A stretch of DNA of 64,000 bases, from positions 930,001 to 994,000 of the forward strand of contig OZ037887.1 in the NCBI GenBank assembly GCA_964035575.1, in the 5' to 3' direction. Made by a program: the position numbers and the translations under genes. Origin of the DNA: Rhynchopus sp. YZ270_cl-10 (taxonomy: Eukaryota; Euglenozoa; Diplonemea; Diplonemida; Diplonemidae). Shown one piece after another: positions 12,101 through 20,060 of this stretch (position 1 is the stretch's first letter; every line of letters begins with the position of its first letter). The notes beneath the pieces were generated by a model. That model did no database searches. It saw only the letters and a list, made by a program, of their open reading frames with translations, and was not told where the DNA came from.

Positions 12101-14562
12101 GTGGGGATTCTGTGTTGAGTCCCATGTGTCTCGACAAGGCGTACGTCGCAGCACGTCAGGGTCTTGTGTGTGTGCAGGAGTACTCGGCGGCGAAGCAGCT
12201 GAAGGTGTTTTCGATGGAGGCGCTGTCGACACCGACACAGTCGAAGGCGACGTACGAGTGTCTGTACGAGAAGATGAAGACGTGTGAGTCTTCTGACGAG
12301 GATATGTTCTGCAAGGACACACACTCGTGTCTGGAGCAGGTGCGGTGTGTGATGACGCAGTTCAACTTCTGCATGAAGGATGATGTGTGGCCTGTGGACA
12401 AGCTGAGGTCGAAAGCAGAGATGGCAGCGTTTGATGTGAAGCCCTTCACTGACTGTGTTAGTACCACAGTACGTGAGAGATGCTACAAGGTAGATGACGC
12501 CGGGTATCCGGAGTCAGCCTGTGTTGCTGCTGTGAGCTTCGACTGTGGTGTGAGCAAGGATCTGTTCCCGTACTTCACAAGCGACGCAGTGCCGTTCTTC
12601 TCACACAGTGCGTCTCCCGATTGTGTGACACAGTCGCACGAAGCTTGTCTTGATGGTGCGGAGTTTTGCAGTGCAGATGCTTCTGTGGACTTGTGTCTGT
12701 CTCAGCTGAAGTGCACGATGGAAGGCTTCAACCAGTGTGCGGATTACAAGTTCATCTCACCTGAGCTGATCCCGACTGGCATGTTGACTGATGTGGACTG
12801 CCTCAGCAACTTTATGCAGGTGTGTTATACTAACACCGAGCACTTCTGGACAGACTCGACCGGGTACAGACATTATCACACGGATCGTACGTTCGACGGT
12901 ATCTGTGCAGCTTCAAAGGCACTGTACTGCACAACAGCGAAGCCTGCAATGGAGAAGCTGAAGACGGACCTGAAGGAGTGTGTGTCGGAGGTGAAGGATA
13001 CATGTGGGTTTGGTGAGCCGTCGAAGGACTGGGCGTGTGCGAAGATGGAGGGCAACTCCGCAATGACGACAGAGTGCTACAAGATGTCGAGCTGTGCGCT
13101 GCGCAGTGCGACTCAGTGCATCAACGACGCAATCCTTCTGTTCTTCCCTGACAAGCCAACGACACCTGTTGCTCTGCCCACATCAAGCCCGGCAACTGCT
13201 GCACCTGCGACACTTGCACCACCTTCCGTCCCTGCTGCAGAGGAGGATCGCAACGTGGAGATGTGCATGAAGACTGCGATGCAGACAGCAGACCTGGACC
13301 CAACGACACCAGACTGGAACTGTGGGGATTCTGTGTTGAGCCCCATGTGTCTCGATAAGGCGTACGTCGCAGCACGTGAAGGTCTTGTGTGTGTGCAGGA
13401 GTACTCGACAGCGAAGCAGCTGAAGGTGTTTTCGATGGAGGCGCTGTCGACACCGACACAGTCGAAGGAGACGTACGAGTGTCTGTACGAGAAGATGAAG
13501 ACGTGTGAGTCTTCTGACGAGGATGTGTTCTGCAAGGACACACACTCGTGTCTGGAGCAGGTGCGGTGTGTGATGACGCAGTTCAACTTCTGCATGAAGG
13601 ATGATGTGTGGCCTGTGGACAAGCTGAGGTCGAAAGCAGAGATGGCAGCGTTTGATGTGGAGCCCTTCACCGACTGTGTCCGCAACACTGTGGACGATAG
13701 ATGTGATGGGAAGTATGGTTCTGCATGTGGTATTGCTGTGAGCTTCGACTGTGGTGTGAGCAAGGATCTGTTCCCGTACTTCACAAGCGGCGCAGTGCCG
13801 TTCTTCTCACACAGTGCGTCTCCCGAATGTGTGACACAGTCGCACGCAGCTTGTCTTGATGGTGCAGGCTTCTGTAGCAAAGATTCTTCTGTGGACTTGT
13901 GTCTGTCTCAGCTGAAGTGCACGATGGAAGGCATCAACCAGTGTGCGGATTACAAGTTCATCTCACCTGAGCTGATCCCGACTGGCATGTTGACTGATGT
14001 GGACTGCCTCAGCAGCTTTGTTCCACTTTGTGGAAAGAAATATGACTTTGATGCCATCTGTGCAGCTTCGAAGGCACTGTACTGCACAACAGCGAAGCCT
14101 GCAATGGAGAAGCTGAAGACGGACCTGAAGGAGTGTGTGTCGGAGGTGAAGGATACATGTGGGTTTGGTGAGCCGTCGAAGGACTGGGCGTGTGCGAAGA
14201 TGGAGGGCAACTCCGCAATGACGACAGAGTGCTACAAGATGTCGAGCTGTGCGCTGCGCAGTGCGACTCAGTGCATCAACGACGCAATCCTTCTGTTCTT
14301 CCCTGATGCACCAGAGCAAGCGGCTGCCGGTGCAGCTGACATGAGCTCCGATTCTGACAGTACTAGCACGGGTGTGTGGATTGGTGTTGCAGTTGGCGCA
14401 GTTGTGTTGCTTCTAGCGGGTGTGGGCGGTGTGATCATGTACACGCGGAAGGCTTCGAAGCCGAAGACGGAAGATTTGGCGTTTGAAGATTTTACTAACG
14501 AAGTGTTGTATCGTGCAGATGCCGAAGAAGCGAATGAAATGGGCGAGGCGGCTCTTCTTTGA
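9166..14562 (+). CDS. Surface gene A: four-module cysteine-rich type I membrane protein
   Basis: A single uninterrupted frame of 1798 residues. It has a signal peptide (MPSFVALAVALSAVS), four modules of about 375 residues at 9226-10347, 10432-11571, 12016-13155 and 13240-14307, short Pro/Thr/Ser linkers between 1-2 and 3-4, and a repetitive stalk between 2 and 3. One membrane helix (WIGVAVGAVVLLLAGVGG) is followed by a tail of about 40 residues ending EAALL. Each module has about 30 Cys in three 10-Cys repeats. Modules 1 and 4 share a VRNTVDDRC loop; modules 1 and 3 share the whole MQVCYTNTEHFW loop although their other loops differ. Module 4 has the shortest third loop (VPLCGKKYDFDAIC). No database family was recognised. 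A cell-surface binding or recognition role is inferred from architecture and loop diversity. Codons elsewhere in the modules are nearly identical, which implies recent duplication or gene conversion. Confidence 0.88.
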   Translation: MPSFVALAVALSAVSLLPAAEEDRNVEMCMQIAMQIAGLDPTTPDWNCGDSVMTPTCLDKAYVVAREGLVCAQEYSTAKQLKVFSMEALSTPTQSKATYECLYEKMKTCESSDEDVFCKDTHSCLEQVRCVMTQFNFCMKDDVWPVDKLRSKAEMAAFDVKPFTDCVRNTVDDRCDGEYGSPCGIAVSFDCGVSKDLFPYFTSDAVPFFSHSASPDCVKQSHAACLDGADFCSKESSVDLCLSQLKCTMEGINQCADYKFISPELIPTGMLTDVDCLSNFMQVCYTNTEHFWTDSTGYRHYHTDRTFDGICAASKALYCTTAKPAMEKLKTDLKECVSEVKDTCGFGEPSKDWACAKMEGNSAMTTECYKMSSCALRSATQCINDAILLFFPDKPTTPVALPTSSPATAAPVTLAPPSVPAAEEDRNVEMCMQTAMQTADLDPTTPDWNCGDSVLSPMCLDKAYVAARQGLVCVQEYSTAKQLKVFSMEALSTPTQSKATYECLYEKMKTCESSDEDVFCKDTHSCLEQVRCVMTQFNFCMKDDVWPVDKLRSKAEMAAFDVEPFTDCIRDNADRCDGAGSFGGNQVGVSVSDVCVAAVSFDCGVSKDLFPYFTSDAVPFFSHSASPDCVKQSHAACLDGEVFCGAESSIALCLSQLKCTMEGINQCADYKFISPELIPTGMLTDVDCLSSFDELCKVRTVHQTSWGTTYKTYDFDTICVASKALYCTTAKPAMEKLKTDLKECVSEVKDTCGFGEPSKDWACAKMEGNSAMTTECYKMSSCALRSATQCINDAILLFFPDKVAQLSLSDAPPTSSPLSPDRHTATPTSSPVVSSLSPDQHTATPTASPVVSSLSPDQHTATPTASPVVSSLSPDQHTATPTASPVVSSLSPDQHTATPTASPVVSSLSPDRHTETPTASPDKPTTPVVLPTSSPATAAPATLAPPSVPAEVEDRNVEMCMKTAMQTADLDPTTPDWNCGDSVLSPMCLDKAYVAARQGLVCVQEYSAAKQLKVFSMEALSTPTQSKATYECLYEKMKTCESSDEDMFCKDTHSCLEQVRCVMTQFNFCMKDDVWPVDKLRSKAEMAAFDVKPFTDCVSTTVRERCYKVDDAGYPESACVAAVSFDCGVSKDLFPYFTSDAVPFFSHSASPDCVTQSHEACLDGAEFCSADASVDLCLSQLKCTMEGFNQCADYKFISPELIPTGMLTDVDCLSNFMQVCYTNTEHFWTDSTGYRHYHTDRTFDGICAASKALYCTTAKPAMEKLKTDLKECVSEVKDTCGFGEPSKDWACAKMEGNSAMTTECYKMSSCALRSATQCINDAILLFFPDKPTTPVALPTSSPATAAPATLAPPSVPAAEEDRNVEMCMKTAMQTADLDPTTPDWNCGDSVLSPMCLDKAYVAAREGLVCVQEYSTAKQLKVFSMEALSTPTQSKETYECLYEKMKTCESSDEDVFCKDTHSCLEQVRCVMTQFNFCMKDDVWPVDKLRSKAEMAAFDVEPFTDCVRNTVDDRCDGKYGSACGIAVSFDCGVSKDLFPYFTSGAVPFFSHSASPECVTQSHAACLDGAGFCSKDSSVDLCLSQLKCTMEGINQCADYKFISPELIPTGMLTDVDCLSSFVPLCGKKYDFDAICAASKALYCTTAKPAMEKLKTDLKECVSEVKDTCGFGEPSKDWACAKMEGNSAMTTECYKMSSCALRSATQCINDAILLFFPDAPEQAAAGAADMSSDSDSTSTGVWIGVAVGAVVLLLAGVGGVIMYTRKASKPKTEDLAFEDFTNEVLYRADAEEANEMGEAALL
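11590..11935 (+). repeat. 54-bp minisatellite coding the Ser/Thr/Pro stalk of gene A
   Basis: About six in-frame units of 18 residues with the core SSLSPDQHTATPTASPVV. They are nearly identical at DNA level, with small third-base differences and an R/Q change in the first and last units. Such stalks are usually O-glycosylated spacers. A degenerate unit (GVSSLSPEQHTD) reappears in the stalk of gene D, 20 kb away. Confidence 0.85.
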
Positions 14563-15397
14563 TTCGTTTCGCGGTTGTATCGACTTTTTTTGTGTCCTCC
14601 CCATTTCTACGTGCGTTACCTTCTTACTACCAAAGGCGAATTAGCTGCATTTTTTTGTTGAACAAGATAAACCAATAAGGCCGCGTTTCATTTATCGCAA
14701 CAGATTTTATTTTCCGCCCTGAACCCAAAACGTAAGCCCCGCTTTTATTCCAGAGAAATATATTTTCTTCTTCTTTTTCCTACCACACGTGCTGGTTTTT
14801 GTGTTAACTTTTTTTTTTATCAAAAAGCTTTCCCCCCCTCTGTTTTTCTCCTTCGGTAATTTGTTTCATTGGCTAACCTGTTTAGTCAGCACACAGCCGA
14901 TGAGCTGTTACATGAATACTTATCAGTTATATTTGGAAGGTCCTGCTTGAGTTGAGATCTTTGTTGATCCGTGGTGATGAGACTGAGTGACGGGGTTCGT
15001 CTCTCATGGGTTAGAGTTCTTGTTTGTCTGGAGTTCTCTTGTATGGAAGGAGTGTTTGACGTTCAGGTGTTCATGTTCTTTTTCTCTGTGCTGTTTGCAC
15101 CCTGTTTGTTACCTTCGTGGCATGAAGGGCTGATGAGATCCTGTGGTTCCTGCTTGAGTAAAGTTCTTGGTTGTTCCCGTCGATTGGGCAGAGCAGTTAA
15201 AAGCTCGCCTGACCTGGGCAGGGTTCTTGTGGTCTCTTGCAGGATGGTAGACGGATGCTCTTAGGTGTCTTTCGTGTTTTTCTTTCTCGGTGCTATTTTG
15301 CACCCTTAGCTCCCCCTGTTACATGAATTTGTTAGCGAGTCTTTCCCCCGCAGTGCTCTTGTGATGTCTTAGTGTAGAGAGTGCTGGATGCTTATGC

Positions 15398-15479
15398 CAC
15401 GGATGCTGCCAGATCTGGCCAGATTTGGGGGCCAATTTTCCAGAACTGGGAGATCTGGCCAGATCTGGCAACATCCGTG
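15398..15479. repeat. Near-perfect inverted repeat (hairpin)
   Basis: Arms of 27 bp (15398-15424 and 15453-15479) differ at one position. Each contains the palindrome AGATCTGGCCAGAT and ends in CACGGATG or its complement. The loop is about 28 nt. It could be a tiny MITE or a transcribed hairpin. Confidence 0.75.
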
Positions 15480-15659
15480 TTATGCTTTTCATGTTTTTTT
15501 CTTACGATTTTTTTTTCTGCTACGCTCGTCGTGGCGTGCTGATGTTTCTCTTATCCCCTGGAGCATGCCTGTATGCTTCCTTTAGCTCTGTTGGCACACA
15601 GCCAATCAGTGTGTCGCTCTTTTTTATTTCTCTTGTCCTTGTTGGGAAGGCTCGTTTTT

Positions 15660-18060
15660 CCATTTTGTTGTACAGAGTAGCAATGAACTACTTTTTTTCT
15701 GTACTTCGGAAAAGTGTTTTGTTTTTGACAAAATTTACCGTGGAATGGGAATAGCTAGGTTGATCTGATCTCATGATTTGAGAAGGAAATATTCCCCCGC
15801 GAGTATGGCATGGTGAGGGGCCAAATGGGGCCAAGGTCCACAATTTTTTGTCAAATTATTTTGTTTTCCGAGCTCTCTGCCTCTCCCTCCCTGCTTTTTC
15901 TTTTTCTTTTTTTGTGATCTGCATCAGGGTTTTTTTTCTTCTTTTTTACGGTTGTTTTTGCATTGTTTTGTGGTTGTTTTTGTTTGGTTTTGACCTGACA
16001 CAGACCAGACACAAGACACCTTGTTTGCCGTCTCTGACTCCATGAATGGAGCGGGTTCCGGAGCTCCGGAGGCGGCTTCCCTTCTTGGTTACAACCGTAA
16101 CTTCTGTTAGCTGGCATTGGGGGGGTAGCGCGACCCACCCCAGTCGTGTCGTCTTTTTAGTAAAAAAAGAAAAGACCCCCAACTGCTGCCCAAGGCATCT
16201 GTCCGTATTGGTCAGATGCTTTCCTTGTTTGTTTGATTTGCTTCTTTTTTTTCTTTTTTGTTCTCTCCCCCTTTTCCCTTTTTTTTTAAAGTCGAAAAAA
16301 TGTGTTGTTTTGCTGTTTTGGTTCACGGATCGTCAACTTTTGATGTTTCCAGCTTATTTTCCACGAGGTGTTGGATGGCAGTGGGATGGGTATTTTTTTG
16401 CTTTTTTAAATTTAATGTGCATACCAATGAAGTGCTCTCGGGGAACCAGTTATCCTGTGTCTACGGATGAAGGGTGACACGTTTTAACCTTCAACTTCTC
16501 TTTTTTATTCTATTTACTGGTCAAGATCAAGAACCGACCCGTTCACGATACGGGTACTGGACAGGTTTTATTTAAAACCGAGAAAGTTGAAACGTTCATG
16601 ACACAGGCACTGGTAACAAAAAAAAAAAGAAAAAAAGGAAACTTGTAACGATGAATACGCATCTTATGCACATCTCAATGGAGTAGTGTTGCTAAGTTGC
16701 TAAGTCTCGATTTTGTCTTCCTAAAATAACAAAAAGAAACCCCCATAACATTTTCAAAGGGGAAAAGCACGAATGAAGACAACCAGAATTTTTTTTGTTC
16801 TTCTGACTTCAGATTATTATTATTTTTTGCTACCCATCCTCCACACGAAGCAATCTTTCTTAGCCTTATCTTTTGCAGTTACGGGTGGGGCCAAATAGAA
16901 GACCTCCCCCCTTCCCTTGTATCCACTCACATGAACGTTACTGGTACGTATGCCCCCGCAACGCCTTCCCTGTTGCCGCGTACTGCGACTTCTTGTTGGT
17001 GGTACATATGGGCAGCAGGCCTGAATCTTTGACAGAGAGGATTCCACAGACACACATCTCCCCTCGCATGTGTGGCATGGTGTGCCCTTGATAAAAAGGG
17101 GGCAGGTTTTTTCAACATTTTCAATAAAAGTTTATTTTAGAATATGAGACCCGGGGGTCTTGTATCCTAATAAATTTTATGAAAACGACCAAAATCAAAC
17201 AGGTCTGTACTCACCAGGGGTCTTCTATTCGCCTCCCCACCTAGTAACATCAAACTAAAATGCTTTTCGGCAGAACAAAGCAAACCATTTTTTTCGTTTT
17301 TTTTTTTTTTTTACCACTTTTTTTTGACATCCCCCACACAATTTCCATCTCCCCTTTCCCAAGTTTTTCAAGGGTCATTTTTTTTTTTTTTTGTTTTTTG
17401 TTTCTCGTGTTCCTCCCGGATGAGCTCAGGGATTAGCTTCATTGTACATCGCACAGGACGCAGTACCCTGCGTATCCAATGATTCCCGTCCCTCTGCAAT
17501 CTGCGTGGCATGCCCATAGGTTGCGTTGCAGTTTCAACAACCCGATACCGGATAAAGTTGAACGCAATGGCCTTCACAAAATAACGGCACAGCTTGAACT
17601 GTTCCCCCCCCCCTCACCAGACCTCACTGCACACCAGTTAGATCTGTCCCCCTCTGGCACAGTGCCTACTTCTAAGAACCATGTCACCTCGTATGCGAGG
17701 TGCACTCTTATGGTTCAAGTGTTTGTGAGACATTCATCTCATATTTGTTTTTCTCAAGGTGACCAAGTAGGAGAGGCTTAGGATCATCTTATAAAACCTT
17801 TTTCTTTTATCATCGCCTAACTCTTTAGTGTAATCTGTGGTCGGTACGCACCTTCATTGTGTTGTCTCTCCTGAAAATCTAAAATTCCAGCCCCATCCAA
17901 AACGAAGCATGACCGCTCTCTCCCCCCCTTTGCAGGTATACTGTCGCAAGAGGGTTTTGTATTTCAAGACAACTTTTTTGTGGCCTCCTGTCGCCTCGAC
18001 TGTCGTCTGCTGAGGTGAGTCGACGTCTTGCATGTACCCCACTCCATCCACCCGTACTAA
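15660..18060 (+). repeat. Segmental duplication, copy 1 (3' flank of gene A)
   Basis: Blocks of this stretch reappear in the same order at 38165-40900, downstream of gene E: GTACTTCGGAAAAGTGTT (about 15700 and 38200), TGTGATCTGCATC (about 15915 and 39067), AGTGCTCTCGGGGAACC (about 16430 and 39790), CCCGGATGAGCTCAGGG (about 17416 and 39975), and a long block at 17600-18050 matching 40250-40890. Partial matches also lie downstream of gene D. Spacing differs because different elements have inserted. Confidence 0.75.
17368..17600 (-). pseudogene. Coding-like remnant, copy 1, unknown family
   Basis: On the minus strand the frame reads YFVKAIAFNFIRYRVVETA and ends near IPELIREEHEKQ. The same stretch occurs at about 39960-40240 with roughly eight amino-acid differences and no frame breaks between the copies. 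It lies inside the segmental duplication. I do not recognise the family; it may be an exon of a mobile-element protein or of a host gene. Confidence 0.4.
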
Positions 18061-18162
18061 AAAAAACAAAAAAAAAAAAACAAAAAAAAAAAATCACCCG
18101 TCCTCGGACAGGTGATTGTCGAAACTACAAAAAAAGCCAAGATGAAGCAACCCTTTTGTTGT

Positions 18163-18284
18163 ACATATCAAATGGCTACCCTGCGTCATATCTTCCTTGG
18201 TGACCGTATTTTTACCGAATGTCAACGACCCCCCCCCATCCACTACATCATCCGCTCCTCCTTTGCAAACCGCAGCTATGGTTG
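18163..18284 (+). pseudogene. Fragment of the PPR-like gene
   Basis: Nearly identical to 45463-45608 inside the PPR-like gene (ATATCAAATGGCTACCCTGC onward to the CGCAGCTATGGTTG end). It has two internal deletions totalling 24 nt, so the frame is broken. It is a non-functional gene scrap 27 kb away from its source. Confidence 0.85.
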
Positions 18285-18512
18285 GTACAAGGCACTGCCA
18301 TCAGGTTTCCTTTTTACACCTTCTGTTGTCGTAGGGCACTTTGCGCTTTCATCCCTCTAGCATCGTACGTCACCATCGGAGGTGCTCTTCAGCATCTACC
18401 ATTTTTCACCCCTCCCTCCCTCTTCTTCTCCTCCCACTTTCTCCAATCTCAGCAACATCACACAGACGAAGAAAACATCTTCCACCCGGATACAAAGTAA
18501 AAGCGTTTAGTA

Positions 18513-18630
18513 TTAGTGGAAGCACACTCTAAGGGTGGTACTAATATAATCAAATTTTTACCTAACAGTGGAGAGTCAATTATTGGTGGCAACACAACTT
18601 GAGGCAACTACACTACTCCAACATTTATCA
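18513..18630 (+). repeat. SINE-like dispersed repeat, copy 2 (block order swapped)
   Basis: Block 2 (18513-18556, GTGGAAGCACACTCTAAGGG) precedes block 1 (18567-18630, GGCAACACAACTTGAGGC), the reverse of the order at 8126-8262. This suggests the parent is a tandem or circularly permuted repeat. It ends in a 15-A run directly before the SET gene start. Confidence 0.65.
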
Positions 18631-18650
18631 AAAAAAAAAAAAAAATAGTC

Positions 18651-19817
18651 ATGAGCTCCGACGCCTTGATATGGAAGCCTTTGGAAAAGGTGTTGCCGTC
18701 ACAGCTTCTTGGACCACTTTCTCTTGAAAAGGGTGATTTGGTGCGGATTTCTGGTCTTCAATCTCGCCCTGATCTTAACGGAACCGACGCACATATTACT
18801 CTTTTTGACTCAAACCGGGCTCGTTATGGGGTACGCTTCGCTGATGGGAACATTCTTCTTCTCAAACCTGCTTCGATTGACCCTCTTTATCTTCGTGTAG
18901 ACGGGAGGTATGCCCCTGTAGGTGCGGCCGACGCAAGCTTTGTTGCCACCCCCCTTTCCTTTCACGCTGCGCTACGCTATGAAGATGGCACGCAACTACA
19001 GAGCAATACATACTCCGTTCAGCACCATAAACGCTGTGATACTGTCGCAGAACATTGCAGCAGGGATATCAAAGTGGCGGTGTCTGGGGTGGAAGGGGCG
19101 GGGGATGGGGTTTTCTGTGAGCGTGCGTTTGCGAAAGGGGAGGTGGTGACGCAGTTTGCTGGAGTGTGGAGGGATGTGTCGAGCATTGGCTCGGAGTCGT
19201 ATAGCCAGCGGACGGAGGGGGGGATGGTGGAGGGGGATCGGGAGCAGCGTGACGTGGCAGGTGGAGTGGCGCATATTATTAACGATGGTGCCTGCATTGA
19301 CGCGGGGTGTTGTGCGCTCACGTATCTACAGAGGAGCAACGCTACGCGGAACGTCGCAATGACCGTAATGGACGGAGTAGTCGTCGCAGTCGCCCTTCGT
19401 GATTTGGACAAAGGGGAGGAGCTGTTACATTCGTACGGGGTAGCGTATTGGCTGGGTCGTGTCCAAAGGGCAGCGCTATTGAGTCATGATCTTGTGTTGA
19501 GCAAAAAGTGTGACGAGCAGTTCAAAGAGTTCGCGGAAAAGGAGACCCTGATGTTGGCGTCTGGAACGGAAAAGGTGTCCTGGTTGAAGACGCCGTCGCT
19601 GTGTATAGTGGGTGCAGAGCTGCAGGATAGTGTGACAAAGGAGGTGGCGCCTGAGCAGGTCTGCAGGCAGCTGTGCTGGGCAAGGCTTGGTGTCGAGAGT
19701 TTCGTGCTGGCGCCGCCAAACAGAGACCCAATGGAATGTCATGTGTTGGCAGCATGTGCATTGCTTTGCAACGTAGCGCCACGTGATGTGCCCAAATGGT
19801 GTGTGGAGAATGGTTAA
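18651..19817 (+). CDS. SET-domain protein (putative lysine methyltransferase)
   Basis: Single exon, 388 residues. An N-terminal motif (SRPDLNG, residues 39-44, then RYGVRFADG and LLLKP) is the small beta module often seen in protist and algal proteins. The SET core follows: GDGVFCERAFAKGE (151-164), HIINDGA at 208-214 (position of the usual NHS/NHD motif), NATRN (230-234) and GEELLHSYG at 255-263 with a following YW. SET enzymes transfer methyl groups from S-adenosylmethionine to lysines of histones or other proteins; the substrate here is unknown. The ATG follows an A-run and TAG, with no good pyrimidine tract. Residues about 100-147 were copied to 24780-24931. The C-terminal third matches nothing I recognise. 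Confidence 0.8.
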   Translation: MSSDALIWKPLEKVLPSQLLGPLSLEKGDLVRISGLQSRPDLNGTDAHITLFDSNRARYGVRFADGNILLLKPASIDPLYLRVDGRYAPVGAADASFVATPLSFHAALRYEDGTQLQSNTYSVQHHKRCDTVAEHCSRDIKVAVSGVEGAGDGVFCERAFAKGEVVTQFAGVWRDVSSIGSESYSQRTEGGMVEGDREQRDVAGGVAHIINDGACIDAGCCALTYLQRSNATRNVAMTVMDGVVVAVALRDLDKGEELLHSYGVAYWLGRVQRAALLSHDLVLSKKCDEQFKEFAEKETLMLASGTEKVSWLKTPSLCIVGAELQDSVTKEVAPEQVCRQLCWARLGVESFVLAPPNRDPMECHVLAACALLCNVAPRDVPKWCVENG

Positions 19818-20060
19818 CCCCCGAGAGGATAGGGGGGTGTGGGGGTGGGGAAAGTAACAATGAATATCATTTTGAAGTGACGTGTTTGTATTTTTTTTTT
19901 TTTATATGATAATCTTTACTGACCCCCCAGGATCCCTATTTAGTCAGGTTGGTTCGCAGAATGATTGTCAGGTGCCAGTAAGGGGTAGACTAAACGCAAT
20001 ATCAACTGCACCAAGCACTACCGAAATCAACAGTTATTTTTATTAGTAAACACACACACA
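19818..20060 (+). promoter_or_regulatory. Short spacer and 5' region of gene B
   Basis: The stretch CCAGTAAGGGGTAGACTAAA (from 19976) through AAATCAACAG (AG 20032-20033) to the ATG at 20061 is nearly identical to 25108-25194 before gene C, and weakly like the region before gene A. It probably carries the shared 5' signals, including a splice acceptor. The first 150 bases are simple and T-rich. Confidence 0.5.

Larger units (their letters stand above)
14563..18650. other. Intergenic region between gene A and the SET gene
   Basis: About 4 kb with no convincing gene. The 3' flank of gene A (TTCGTTTCGCGG, then GTGCGTTACCTT) matches those of B and E. Within it are a hairpin (15398-15479), the first copy of a segmental duplication (15660-18060), a PPR-gene fragment (18163-18284) and SINE-like blocks (18513-18630). 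A possible AATAAA signal lies near 17123. A short open frame at 16873-17091 has no recognisable similarity. Confidence 0.6.

Noticed and set aside
9159-14319. Many minus-strand frames of 60-255 codons across the surface genes (SVKGFTSNAAISAFDLS-type)
   Set aside because: They repeat in every module at the same place and simply mirror the conserved + coding sequence.
15180-15250. tRNA-like look of AGAGCAGTTAAAAGCTCGCC
   Set aside because: No full cloverleaf with acceptor, T-arm and anticodon stem could be drawn.
16873-17091. Short ORF upstream of a possible AATAAA signal
   Set aside because: No recognisable similarity and no acceptor; too little to call a gene.
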